A DNA stretch of 47,750 nucleotides from JAJPHF01 sp035293805 (lineage in GTDB: Bacteria; Chloroflexota; UBA6077; JAJPHF01): contig DATGMD010000035.1 in the NCBI GenBank assembly GCA_035293805.1, positions 1-47,750 on the forward strand. Reading direction: 5' to 3'. The notes under the pieces are model-generated. The model was not told the origin of the DNA. It did no database searches and saw only the letters and a program-made list of their open reading frames with translations. Below are positions 31,077 to 39,088 of this stretch, in pieces. Every line of letters begins with the position of its first letter. Position 1 is the stretch's first letter. Position numbers and translations under genes: made by a program.

Positions 31077-32168
31077 ATGCCTCAAGGATCGCGCGCGCGC
31101 TCGGCCGCAGCGCTCGCCGGCGCGCTGTTGCTGGCCGCGGCCTGCCGTCCGGCCGCACCCGCGCCCGCCGCGGCCCCCGCCGCCGCCAGCGCTCCCGCCG
31201 CGGCCGCGCCCGCCAACGCGAGCGCCGCACCAACGGCGGCGTCGGCGGCCACGCACGTGCGCGCGGCCTACACGTCCGACTCGGGCGCCGAGCTGCCGAT
31301 CCTCGTGGCCGACCAGACGGGCCTGTTCGCGCAGCAGGGGCTCGACGTGAGCGTGGACCGCATCGCGGGCGGCAGCTCCAAGGTGGTGCAGGTGATCGTC
31401 GCGGGCGAGCTGGACGTGGCGCAGATCGGCGGGCCGGCCGTGGTGGACGCGGACGTGGCCGGCGCCGACATCGTCTACCTGGCCACGCACATCCCCCGCC
31501 TGGCGGTCAGCGTGTTCGGCCCCCCCGCGCTGACGCAGATCAGCGACCTGCGCGGCAAGTCCATCGCCATCACGCGGGTGGGCACGATCACCGACTTCGG
31601 CGCCCGCTACGCGCTGAACCGCGCGGGGCTGGCGCCCGAGACCGACGTGGGCCTCATCCAGACGGGCGGCAACGCCGAGACGCTGGCGACGATGCAGTCG
31701 GGCAACGTGGCGGCCGGCATGATCAGCGCCCCCGTGGACGTGCCGGCGCGCAAGCTCGGGTTCCACGAGGTGCTGGACCTGGCGGCCACGGGGCTGGAGT
31801 TCCCCTACGACGGGCTGGCCGTCCAGCGGAGCTACCGCGACGGGAACGAGGACGTGCTCCGCCGCTTCACGCGCGCCTACGTCCAGGCCATCGCCCGTGT
31901 CCACCACGACAAGCCGTTCGCGAAGCAGGTGCTCGCCGGCTACACGGGCACTGACGACGACGAGGCACTGGAGAGCGGCTACGCGGTGTTCGGCGACCGC
32001 TACCTGGCGCGGGCGCCGTACCCGACGCTGGCCCAGTTTCAGTCGATCGTGGACTTCGTGGCGGAGCGGGAGCCGCGCGTCCGCGACCTCCAGCTCAACA
32101 CGATCGTAGACGACCACTTCATCCGCGCGCTCGACCAGGAAGGCTTCATCGACGGGCTGTACCAGTAG
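31077..32168 (+). CDS. ABC-type substrate-binding lipoprotein (NMT1-like)
   Basis: A 363-residue lipoprotein with an AAAC lipobox (about residue 22) and an Ala/Pro linker to about residue 55. The core begins VRAAYTSDSGAELPILVADQ, with GLFAQQGLDVSVDRI, DLRGKSIAITRVGTITDFGA, and a C-terminal VDDHFIRALDQEGFIDGLY. It is clearly related to the protein at 40348-41445 (shared RAAYTS start and VTR.G..(T/S)DF motif). It starts nine bases after the amidohydrolase stop with TAGGAGGGG as ribosome site, so the two are one operon. The pairing suggests that the bound compound or its product is the amidohydrolase substrate; inference. Confidence 0.88.
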   Translation: MPQGSRARSAAALAGALLLAAACRPAAPAPAAAPAAASAPAAAAPANASAAPTAASAATHVRAAYTSDSGAELPILVADQTGLFAQQGLDVSVDRIAGGSSKVVQVIVAGELDVAQIGGPAVVDADVAGADIVYLATHIPRLAVSVFGPPALTQISDLRGKSIAITRVGTITDFGARYALNRAGLAPETDVGLIQTGGNAETLATMQSGNVAAGMISAPVDVPARKLGFHEVLDLAATGLEFPYDGLAVQRSYRDGNEDVLRRFTRAYVQAIARVHHDKPFAKQVLAGYTGTDDDEALESGYAVFGDRYLARAPYPTLAQFQSIVDFVAEREPRVRDLQLNTIVDDHFIRALDQEGFIDGLYQ

Positions 32169-32199
32169 GGCCGCGCAGGAGCGCGCGCCGGCGCCGGGC

Positions 32200-33201
32200 C
32201 TACTGCCAGCGGGCGAAGGCCATCGCGCAGCCGGTGCCGGCCTCCGAGCGGTAGCAGGGGACGTAGTCCACGACTTCCATCGCCAGGCCGTCCTCGGCCA
32301 GCGCCCCCGCCACGACCATCCAGTTGCGAATCTCCGAGTTGCCCGAGTTGAACCAGGTCAGCGGCATTTCCGTCACGGCCGCCTCATCGCGCGCGGCGAA
32401 CGCGGCGAGGATGCGCTGGTCCACGTCCTCCTCGATCACGAAGTGCGTGAGCCCGCCCGAGGCGATGAGCGCCACCCGCTGGGCGCCATCCCACGCGTCG
32501 ATGGCGCGGCGCAGCGCGCGGCCCAGCGCGTAGCAGCGGCGGGGCGTGGGCTGGTTCGGCGGGAAGTACGTGTTCAGGAAGATGGGCACGTTCGGGATCA
32601 CGCGGTCGTTCATGAGGCGGCGGTAGACGTAGCTGAAGGCGTGGCCGATGCCGTGCTGACCGTGCTTGCCGGCCGGTAGCCGGCGGGAGTAGGTGAGATC
32701 GAAGCCCTCGCCGATGAGCGCGTCGAAGAGATGCCGGCTCAGCGCCGGCGCGCAGGCGTTGGCGGTGCGCACCTGAGGGTAGCGGCTGAGCGCCGGCGGC
32801 GCGGCCGCGTACTCGCCGCTGTCGGGGCCTAGCGGGACGGTGTCGACGGTGTCGCCCGCGTAGACGGCGACAGACGGCATGTTGTCTTCGAGGAAGCACT
32901 CGTGCTGGTCGTCGCCGACGACGACTACCACGTCGGGCGCGGCGCGCTCCAGCGTCGCGCCGAGCGTCTTGATCGCCTGCTGGCAGGCCGCGAAGCGGCG
33001 CTCGAACTTCTCGGGCGTTAGCTCCCGCTCGAAGTGCTCCCCTGCTCGGGCGTCCACCACCTGCGCGAACGTCATCGGCTGCCCGCGATACCACAGCTCC
33101 GTGGACTGCCGGTCGTGCTCGGCGCGCCGCCACCACTCGGCCGGCGGCAGGGCAAGCTGGGGCGCGTGGGAGGACCCGAGGCCCAACACGATCTCCACCA
33201 T
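32200..33201 (-). CDS. Class III extradiol ring-cleavage dioxygenase (LigB-like)
   Basis: A 333-residue protein of the catalytic LigB superfamily, non-heme Fe(II) enzymes that cut catechol-type rings. It starts with VEIVLGLGSSHAPQLALPP, where H12 is the first metal ligand. VVVVGDDQHECF (near 95-103) and KHGQHGIGHAFSYVY (179-193) carry further conserved His, and SGGLTHFV holds H253. The LigA-type small subunit is absent, as in single-chain members. The start is fixed by GGAGGAGGACGT. It is convergent with the binding protein at 31077-32168 and has its own promoter. It may also act on 2-aminophenol or protocatechuate-like substrates. Confidence 0.85.
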   Translation of the reverse strand: MVEIVLGLGSSHAPQLALPPAEWWRRAEHDRQSTELWYRGQPMTFAQVVDARAGEHFERELTPEKFERRFAACQQAIKTLGATLERAAPDVVVVVGDDQHECFLEDNMPSVAVYAGDTVDTVPLGPDSGEYAAAPPALSRYPQVRTANACAPALSRHLFDALIGEGFDLTYSRRLPAGKHGQHGIGHAFSYVYRRLMNDRVIPNVPIFLNTYFPPNQPTPRRCYALGRALRRAIDAWDGAQRVALIASGGLTHFVIEEDVDQRILAAFAARDEAAVTEMPLTWFNSGNSEIRNWMVVAGALAEDGLAMEVVDYVPCYRSEAGTGCAMAFARWQ

Positions 33202-33256
33202 ACGTCCTCCTCCGCCGCGGCGTGGAGCGCGCCGCGCGTGCGCGTTGTACCAGCAC

Positions 33257-33285
33257 AGCCTAGCCCACCCGCGCGTCCGGCGCAA
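33257..33285 (-). promoter_or_regulatory. Candidate promoter for the LigB-like gene
   Basis: Minus strand TTGCGC (33285-33280), a 17-base spacer, and TAGGCT (33262-33257), about 56 bases before the start codon. Confidence 0.5.
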
Positions 33286-33374
33286 CGGGCCGCGGCGGCC
33301 AGCCACAGCCCGGCGACGGCCGCGGCCAGTGCAGGCTGTAACGTCCCGCGCGGTCTTACGTTATTAGATACGGA

Positions 33375-35747
33375 ATGAAACGCATTAGCCACAGAACGAG
33401 GCGCTGGTCGGTCGACATCCGCGCGCTGCTGGGGGGAATCCTGGTGATTCTGCTCCTGGCGGCACCGCGCCCGGCTGCCGCGGAGGGGCTGCAGCCGGGC
33501 GAGATCGTGGTGGCCGATCCCAGCGCCGTAGGCGGCCGCGGCGCGGTGCTCGCCGTCGATCCGGTGAGCGGCGCCCAGCGGGTCATCTCGTCCGGGGGCT
33601 TGTTCGTGGACCCGGCCGGCGTCGCGCTCGCCCCGAACGGGGACCTGCTGGTGGTGGACGCGAACGCCCTGGGGGGCATCGGCGCGGTCATCCGCGTCGA
33701 CCCGGCGACGGGACGGCAGAGCGTCGTTACCTTTGGCGGCCTGCTGTTCGATCCCTGGGGCATCGCCGTCGCCTCTAGCGGCGAGATCTACGTGACCCAG
33801 CCGTTGTCGATCGTGCGGGTCGATCCGACGACTGGCGCCCAGCGCCTGGTCTCGTTCGACGACCGCCTGGTGCTGCCGTTCGGCATCACCGTCGGACCGA
33901 GCGGCGACCTGTTGACCGCCGATGCCTTCCTGGCCTTTCTCGGCGACGGCGGCGTCACGCGGGTGAACCCGGCCACAGGGCGCCAGACGGCCGTCACCTC
34001 GGGCGGCCTGCTCTTCGACCCGACCGACCTGACGTTCGGCGCGAGCGGCGACCTGTTCGTGGTGGACCCGAACGCCTTCTTCTTCGACGGCGGCGTGATC
34101 CGCGTCGATCCGACGACGGGCACGCAGCGCCGGGTGTCGTCGGGCGGGCTGTTCGCGGACCCGGTCGGCATCGCGAGCGCCGCGAACGGCGACCTGCTCG
34201 TAAGCAACGCGAACTGCACTTGCGGCCCCGGCAGCATCGTCCGCGTCGATCCCGCGACGGGCCGCCAGACGCTCGTGTCCAGCGGCGGGCGGCTGGTGAC
34301 GCCGCTAGGGCTGCTCGTCGTGCCGGCCGGCCCGCCCACCGCGACGCCTACACCCACCGCCACGGCGACCAGCACCGCGACGCCCACGAGCACGGCGACC
34401 AGCACCCCGTCGCCCACGAACACGGCGACGGCGTCTAGCACCGCGACCGCCACCAGCACGCCGACGGCGACCGCGACGCCGACGCGCACGGCGACGGCGA
34501 CCGGCTCGCCCACGCTGACCGTGACGGGCACGGTCCCCGCGACCAACACGCCCACCGTCACGCCGACGCCAAGCGCCACCGCCGCGCCGACCAGCACCGC
34601 GACCGCCACCCCGAGCAGTACGGCCACGGCGACCGCGACCAGCAGCGCTACGGCCACGCCGACGAGCACGGCGACCACCTCGCCCACGCCATCCCTGGCG
34701 AGCAGCACGCCCAGCCCCACCACCACGCCGCCGGCGAGCGCGACGGCTACCAGCACGCCGTCGGGCGCCGCCACCCTGACGCCCACGCCGGTGCCGAGCA
34801 GCCAGACGTTCCACGCCTATCTGGTCCCGGACGCGAGCGCGCCCAACGTGCTGGCGCAAGGCCCGGTGAAGCCGGGGCCCTGCGCGCGCCCGATCGAGAA
34901 CTGCGCCACGTTTACGGTCACGGGCAGCTTCACCGTCGAGGCCCACCTGCTGCACCTGCCGCCCGGCATCGTGCCCACGCTCACCATCCCGGTGGTGGAC
35001 GGTACTGGCAGCCCCGCTGGCACGCGCGCCCTCACCTGCCCGCCGGCCGACGAGACGGGGCGCACGGATTGCAACGGGCTGGTAACGGGCGCGGGCCTGG
35101 CGCCGCAGGTGGGCGGCATCGTCGTGCTCAGTGGCGGCGCCGCGACGCCGACCGCGACCACCACGCCCACCACGCCAGCGCCCGCCAACAACGTGGCGCA
35201 GATCGCCGCCGGCCTGGCGTCCGAGGCGCTGGCCGGCGTGCCGTGCGCTGTCGTGCCGGGCCAGCAGTGCGCGATCGTGCCGAACGGGACGACGGGCCCC
35301 TCGGGCGGCGCGACCGTGGACGGCTCGATGAGCGTCGCGCTCACCGTCCCGGCCGGGATTGTGCCGGCGGGCGCGGTCGCCAACGCGTTCTTCGCCACGA
35401 CGGCCGGCGTTGAGAACGTGCCGTGCGCCCTCGCGGCGGCGGGGGTGGCGACGCGCTGCACGGGCCGGCTGGCCGGGGATGCGCTCCTGGGCAGCACGGT
35501 GAGAGTCTTCGCCGGCGGCGTCCAGGTAGCCACCGGGACGGTCGTGGGGCCGGGCGTGCCGCCGCTGCTGCCGCCAGCGCCCCCGGTCGTGCTGCCGCCG
35601 CCGCCATCGCCACTCGCCCCGCTGCCGCCGTTCGGCGGACCGGGGCAGCCCGAGGTGCCGGTGATCCCCGAGGCGGGCACCCTGGTCCTGCTGGCGAGCG
35701 GACTCGCCGCGCTCGGCGCGCTGGGCGCGCGCCGCCGCGGCCGCTAG
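33375..35747 (+). CDS. Secreted beta-propeller protein with Thr/Pro-rich stalk and PEP-CTERM-like tail
   Basis: A 790-residue surface protein. A basic N-terminus and hydrophobic core (residues 17-36, AAA cleavage site) form the signal peptide. Residues about 42-318 hold six repeats of about 45-50 residues, each with a (V/T)D/NP.(T/S)G.(Q)R/T unit and GGLLFDP..(I/L)....GDL.V.D, a six-bladed NHL/Vgb-like propeller. Residues about 320-475 are almost only Thr, Ala, Pro and Ser. A globular region to about 735 with four Cys follows, then a Pro-rich stretch. The C-terminus IPEAGTLVLLASGLAALGAL plus Arg-rich end resembles a PEP-CTERM sorting signal. The ribosome site is weak. The ligand or role is unknown. 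Confidence 0.82.
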   Translation: MKRISHRTRRWSVDIRALLGGILVILLLAAPRPAAAEGLQPGEIVVADPSAVGGRGAVLAVDPVSGAQRVISSGGLFVDPAGVALAPNGDLLVVDANALGGIGAVIRVDPATGRQSVVTFGGLLFDPWGIAVASSGEIYVTQPLSIVRVDPTTGAQRLVSFDDRLVLPFGITVGPSGDLLTADAFLAFLGDGGVTRVNPATGRQTAVTSGGLLFDPTDLTFGASGDLFVVDPNAFFFDGGVIRVDPTTGTQRRVSSGGLFADPVGIASAANGDLLVSNANCTCGPGSIVRVDPATGRQTLVSSGGRLVTPLGLLVVPAGPPTATPTPTATATSTATPTSTATSTPSPTNTATASSTATATSTPTATATPTRTATATGSPTLTVTGTVPATNTPTVTPTPSATAAPTSTATATPSSTATATATSSATATPTSTATTSPTPSLASSTPSPTTTPPASATATSTPSGAATLTPTPVPSSQTFHAYLVPDASAPNVLAQGPVKPGPCARPIENCATFTVTGSFTVEAHLLHLPPGIVPTLTIPVVDGTGSPAGTRALTCPPADETGRTDCNGLVTGAGLAPQVGGIVVLSGGAATPTATTTPTTPAPANNVAQIAAGLASEALAGVPCAVVPGQQCAIVPNGTTGPSGGATVDGSMSVALTVPAGIVPAGAVANAFFATTAGVENVPCALAAAGVATRCTGRLAGDALLGSTVRVFAGGVQVATGTVVGPGVPPLLPPAPPVVLPPPPSPLAPLPPFGGPGQPEVPVIPEAGTLVLLASGLAALGALGARRRGR
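34332..34800 (+). repeat. Low-complexity Thr/Ala/Pro-coding repeat tract
   Basis: About 470 bases within the propeller-protein gene encode short irregular repeats of Thr-Ala, Thr-Pro and Ser-Thr. The tract is in frame throughout and likely varies in length between strains. In the protein it acts as an extended, probably glycosylated, stalk. Confidence 0.8.
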
Positions 35748-35802
35748 GCGCGGCGCCCTTCCAGCCCGGTGGGTCGCTGACGGCGGCCCGCCCTCACGCG
35801 GC

Positions 35803-36693
35803 TCAGTGCGCGGCGGACAGGCCCATCGCCTGGCGCCGCTCGGAGCGCGTCCAGGGATCGACGTGGCCTTCCCAGACCTCGATCTCCCACCAGTTCGTGT
35901 CGCGGTCCTGCATGTAGAAGGAGTACGAGCCGTGCTGGTCGACCGCGCGATGGATCTTGCGGATGCCGAACTCCTGCTGGCAGGCTTGCGCCTTGGCGCG
36001 CAGCTCGTCGATCTTCGCCCGCTCGGCGCGCAGCGTGATGCCGTGGTGGTTCTGCACCGGCTGCTCCAGCAGCGCGTCGCCGCGCTCGACGACGATCACG
36101 CGCACGCCGCCGTTGCCGCGCGTGAAGAAGTAATGCGGCCCCGCCTGCTCGACGTCGACGCCCAGGAAATCGCGGTAGAAGCGCAGCGTCTCCTGCAGGT
36201 CGCGGCATTCCAGGGTCACGTAGCTGATCGGGCCGGCGGGCACGATGGAGCCGCGCGGCTCGGCGTCGGGCTCGATCGCGACCGGGCCGAAGGGACCGGC
36301 GTTCTCCTCGACCCGCCACCAGTTGCCGTCGAAGTCCTTGACGTAAAAGCCGTAGGTGCCCACCCCGAACTTCGTCGGGTCCTCGCGGCCCGGCGCGGTG
36401 ATCTCCTGGATGCCGTACTCGTCCTTGACGGCGGTGATGCGGGCGTGCGCCCCGTCAACGGCCGCCGCGTCGGCCACCGGGCGCGCGTAGAAGTTCAGCA
36501 GCGGCTGGGGCAGCCGGCGGCGGCGCTCCAGGAACGCGGCGTAGCAGCCGCGCGTGTCGATCAGGTGGCCCGACCGCGGCCCGTTGCGGTGGGTCCGCAG
36601 GCCCATCACGTCGCGGTAGAAGCGGATACCCTGCTCCACGCTGGTCGTCTCCAGCGTCGTGTGCGAGGCCCGCGCGGACTCGATCACCGGCAT
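35803..36693 (-). CDS. Tandem VOC protein, extradiol-dioxygenase-like
   Basis: A 296-residue protein with two VOC modules, the layout of class I extradiol dioxygenases. Module 1 starts HTTLETTSVEQGIRFYRDVM and contains GVGTYGFYVKDFDGNWWRVEE. Module 2 starts ISYVTLECRDLQETLRFYRD, with NHHGITLRAERA and SYSFYMQDRDTNWWEIEVWE. Candidate ligands in module 2 are H of NHHGIT and E of WWEIEVW; the first-strand His is not obvious there, so catalysis is uncertain. AGGAGGGCGG precedes the ATG. A promoter lies 40 bases upstream. Convergent with the propeller-protein gene. Confidence 0.83.
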   Translation of the reverse strand: MPVIESARASHTTLETTSVEQGIRFYRDVMGLRTHRNGPRSGHLIDTRGCYAAFLERRRRLPQPLLNFYARPVADAAAVDGAHARITAVKDEYGIQEITAPGREDPTKFGVGTYGFYVKDFDGNWWRVEENAGPFGPVAIEPDAEPRGSIVPAGPISYVTLECRDLQETLRFYRDFLGVDVEQAGPHYFFTRGNGGVRVIVVERGDALLEQPVQNHHGITLRAERAKIDELRAKAQACQQEFGIRKIHRAVDQHGSYSFYMQDRDTNWWEIEVWEGHVDPWTRSERRQAMGLSAAH

Positions 36694-36730
36694 GACCGCC
36701 CTCCTTGCTCATCGCTTGTCTCATGCCGCC

Positions 36731-36759
36731 AGTATGGCCCGCCTGCCCGTGCGGGACAA
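36731..36759 (-). promoter_or_regulatory. Candidate promoter for the tandem VOC gene
   Basis: Minus strand TTGTCC (36759-36754), a 17-base spacer, and CATACT (36736-36731). Confidence 0.5.
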
Positions 36760-36825
36760 GGCCGCGCCAGGCGGGGACGCGGTCGCGGCAGGCCCGGCGG
36801 GAGCGACGGTACGCCGACCGCGTGG

Positions 36826-37341
36826 CTATGGCGTCTCGGTGAAAGCGTCGAGGACCGCGGCGATGTTGGCGTAGTAGCCGATGGTGGCGACTAGCTCCAC
36901 CAGGCCGCGCGTATCCAGGCGCTCCCGGGCCGCGTCGAAGGCGGCCGGCGCGACGCGGTGCTCGACCACGAGCTGACGGGCGAACTCGCACACCCAGCCA
37001 TACGCTGGGTCGATCGCGGCGAACTGCTTGGCGCGCACGGCGTCGAGCACGGCGTCGGGCACGCCCGCCTCGCGCGCCAGGCGCTCGTGGGCCGCGCGCT
37101 CGTACTCGCAGTCGAGCAGGTGGGCTGTCACCAGGGCGGCCAGCTCGCGGGAGGCCGGGTCCAGGCTCGACTCGAAGCGGATGAACGTGCCCAGGTGGGC
37201 GACGCGGGCGGCCGCCTCCGGGCTGTGCATCAGCACGGCGAACGGGCCGCGCACGGAGCCGCGGCTGGCCACGATCGCGTCCCAGACGTGCCGCTGCTCC
37301 GCGGGCACGGCGTCTCGACTACTTACCTCGGGAATCCGCAC
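36826..37341 (-). CDS. Carboxymuconolactone decarboxylase-like (AhpD fold) protein
   Basis: A 171-residue all-helical protein. The core matches the CMD family: LDPASRELAALVTAHLLDCE followed by YERAAHERLAREAGVPDAVL, with the EYE..AH signature, but it lacks the CxxC of AhpD peroxidases. A role in beta-ketoadipate-type ring degradation or a related hydrolysis is therefore more likely than peroxide reduction. It starts at a GTG preceded by GAGGAG; an in-frame ATG upstream lacks a ribosome site. It lies 132 bases upstream of the VOC gene on the same strand. Confidence 0.78.
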   Translation of the reverse strand: MRIPEVSSRDAVPAEQRHVWDAIVASRGSVRGPFAVLMHSPEAAARVAHLGTFIRFESSLDPASRELAALVTAHLLDCEYERAAHERLAREAGVPDAVLDAVRAKQFAAIDPAYGWVCEFARQLVVEHRVAPAAFDAARERLDTRGLVELVATIGYYANIAAVLDAFTETP

Positions 37342-37473
37342 GGCGCTGCTCCTCTCACGTTCCGTCGCTCGCTCCCGCCGGACGGCCGGCGAGCCAAGCC
37401 CAATGTACCGGCTGGCGTGTGGCCATGCGAGCGCTTGGGCTGAGCTGGTGCATGACCGAGCGGCAGCCAAGGC

Positions 37474-37502
37474 TTGCCGGCGGCCGCCCGCGGCGCCATA
37501 CT
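37474..37502 (+). promoter_or_regulatory. Candidate promoter for the 37616 binding-protein gene
   Basis: TTGCCG (37474-37479), a 17-base spacer, and CATACT (37497-37502), about 110 bases before the ATG. Confidence 0.45.
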
Positions 37503-37615
37503 AGCCGCCAGACGGCGCCGGCTGCGGCGCGACACTATTAGCTCCGGCCGAGTCGGCGCTCCGTTCGCCGGGCAGGAGCCGGACGACAGCGCCGCCACGC
37601 GGAGGGAGGGTCTGG

Positions 37616-38728
37616 ATGATCACGTCGAGGAGACTCGCGGCGCTCGGCAGCCTCCTAGGAGCGGCCCTGGTGCTGGGCTGCGCCGCGCCGACGGCCCCGG
37701 CGCAGTCACAAGCGCCGGGCGGGGCGGCTAGCGCGGCCGCGGCAAGCGTCCCCGCCAGCGCAGCCAGCGGCGCGCCGGCGGCGCCGAGCGCGACGGCCGC
37801 CGGCGCGCCGAAGGTGCCGCTCACGTTCAGCATCCCCTCGCGCAACCTGAACTACATCGTGCCGCTGACGGCGGTCGCGAAAGGCTTCTTCGCCGAGGAG
37901 GGGCTGGACCTGGACGTCGAGGCGATCGCGCCCAACCTCACCGTCGCTGCCATGCAGCGCGGCGACGTGAAGCTCACCGGCACGGGCGGCTCGACCATCC
38001 GCGCCGTCGTGCGCGGCGGCGAGCGGTTCACGCTGACGGCGCTGATGACGGCGAAGCCGACTTACTTCGTAGTCACGCGGCCAGAGCTGCACACGGCGGC
38101 GGACCTTGTCGGCAAGCGGGTGAGCGTCTCCAGCCTGGGCGACACGCCGAGCCTGTTCACGGAGATCTGGCTGCGCCAGAACGGCGTGGACCCGAACGAC
38201 GTGTCGTTCACGGGGCTGGGGCCGAATCCGGCCGTCCACCTGGCGGCGCTGAAGGCGGGGGCGCTCGACGGCGCGGTGTTCGACCCGGCCTCCGCCGCCG
38301 TCTCGGAGGCGGCCGGCTTCCCCGTCCTCCAGGCGCTGGGCGACGTGATCCAGGACCCGCAGCAGGACATCGTGGCGACGGGCGAGCTGCTGCAAAACGA
38401 TCCCGACGCCCTGCGGGCGTTCCTGAAGGGACTCGTGCGCGGGCTGCGCTACACCAAGGAGCACGTGCCGGAGGCGGCCGCCGTGGCGCGGCAGGAGCTA
38501 GGGCTGGACATGGACGAGGCGACCTCGATCCGCGCCGTGCAGCTCTACGTCGACGGCATCTCGGCCGAGGCGCCGGGCTACGCCGACGCGAAGCAGATGG
38601 AGTCGTTCTACTACTACGACGTGCGGCTGCCGCTGGAGATGGGGCCGGACGAGCCGATCCCGACGCTGCACGACTTCCGCTACTTGCTCGAGGCGTACGA
38701 TGCCCTCGGCATCCCCCGCCCGCAATAG
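37616..38728 (+). CDS. ABC-type substrate-binding lipoprotein (NMT1-like), paralogue 1
   Basis: A 370-residue lipoprotein with a VLGC lipobox near residue 22 and an Ala/Ser/Pro linker to about residue 65. The core runs LTFSIPSRNLNYIVPLTAVA, GFFAEEGLDLDVEAI, NLTVAAMQRGDVKLTGTGGS. Its closest relative is the next gene (39089-40213); the two share NLNYIVP/SLNYIVP, NLTVAA.QRGD, HLAA..AGALDGAVFDP and the ending DFRYLLEAYDALGIPRP, so they arose by tandem duplication. CGGAGGGAGGG precedes the ATG. An intergenic repeat block follows. Ligand unknown. Confidence 0.88.
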   Translation: MITSRRLAALGSLLGAALVLGCAAPTAPAQSQAPGGAASAAAASVPASAASGAPAAPSATAAGAPKVPLTFSIPSRNLNYIVPLTAVAKGFFAEEGLDLDVEAIAPNLTVAAMQRGDVKLTGTGGSTIRAVVRGGERFTLTALMTAKPTYFVVTRPELHTAADLVGKRVSVSSLGDTPSLFTEIWLRQNGVDPNDVSFTGLGPNPAVHLAALKAGALDGAVFDPASAAVSEAAGFPVLQALGDVIQDPQQDIVATGELLQNDPDALRAFLKGLVRGLRYTKEHVPEAAAVARQELGLDMDEATSIRAVQLYVDGISAEAPGYADAKQMESFYYYDVRLPLEMGPDEPIPTLHDFRYLLEAYDALGIPRPQ

Positions 38729-38734
38729 GGGGCG

Positions 38735-38880
38735 CCCCCCGGCCCCCCAGTCCTGGGGAGGTGGGGGGACACCCCCCACGCCCCCCGGAGACTTAAGAGG
38801 AGGGCTAGTGGGGGGACACCCCCACGCCCCCCGGCAGGGGAGGCCCCCTGCACCCCCGGAGAGGACGGCGCCCGCCCCCG
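38735..38880. repeat. Cluster of G/C-tract palindromic repeats
   Basis: Two near-identical copies of a self-complementary unit, GTGGGGGGACAC plus CCCCCACGCCCCCCGG, lie at 38761-38788 and 38808-38834. They are flanked by CCCCCCAGTCCTGGGGAGG and GGAGGGCTAGTGG elements. The same modules recur at 5797-5825, 45541-45575 and 45671-45706. Each can fold into a hairpin. Confidence 0.7.
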
Positions 38881-38904
38881 ATCCTGGCGGGAGACAGCGC
38901 CCTC

Positions 38905-39004
38905 GGGTGCAACCAGTTTTTGTAGGTGTCTGGACGTGCACAAGCGCCGGCCCAGTTGGACGCACTCGTGGCCAGCGGTCCGTGTACAGAAAGTGGTTGC
39001 ACCC
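38905..39004. repeat. 100-bp element with terminal inverted repeats (MITE-like)
   Basis: GGGTGCAACCA at 38905-38915 is perfectly inverted at 38994-39004. Similarity continues inward for about ten more bases with mismatches (TTTTTGTA against TGTACAGAAA). The inner 55 bases carry no ORF. It lies between two duplicated binding-protein genes, just upstream of the second one's promoter. It may be a miniature transposable element or a large RNA stem. Confidence 0.55.
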
Positions 39005-39024
39005 GCCCGGCCCTCTCGGGCGCA

Positions 39025-39053
39025 TTGACAGGGGCGGGGGCGTGTCCTACGAT
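39025..39053 (+). promoter_or_regulatory. Sigma70-type promoter for the 39089 binding-protein gene
   Basis: TTGACA (39025-39030, consensus -35), a 17-base spacer, and TACGAT (39048-39053). The start point would be near 39060, about 30 bases before the ATG. Confidence 0.75.
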
Positions 39054-39088
39054 GGGGCACACGGTACGGCTCGCGAGGAGGCTACGGC

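Noticed and set aside
34332..34800. Possible tandem-repeat array or CRISPR in DNA
   Set aside because: The repeats are irregular and stay in frame as Thr/Ala/Pro codons, so it is a protein stalk.
38735..38880. Possible CRISPR array
   Set aside because: There are only two hairpin copies, with no regular spacers, and cas genes are absent.
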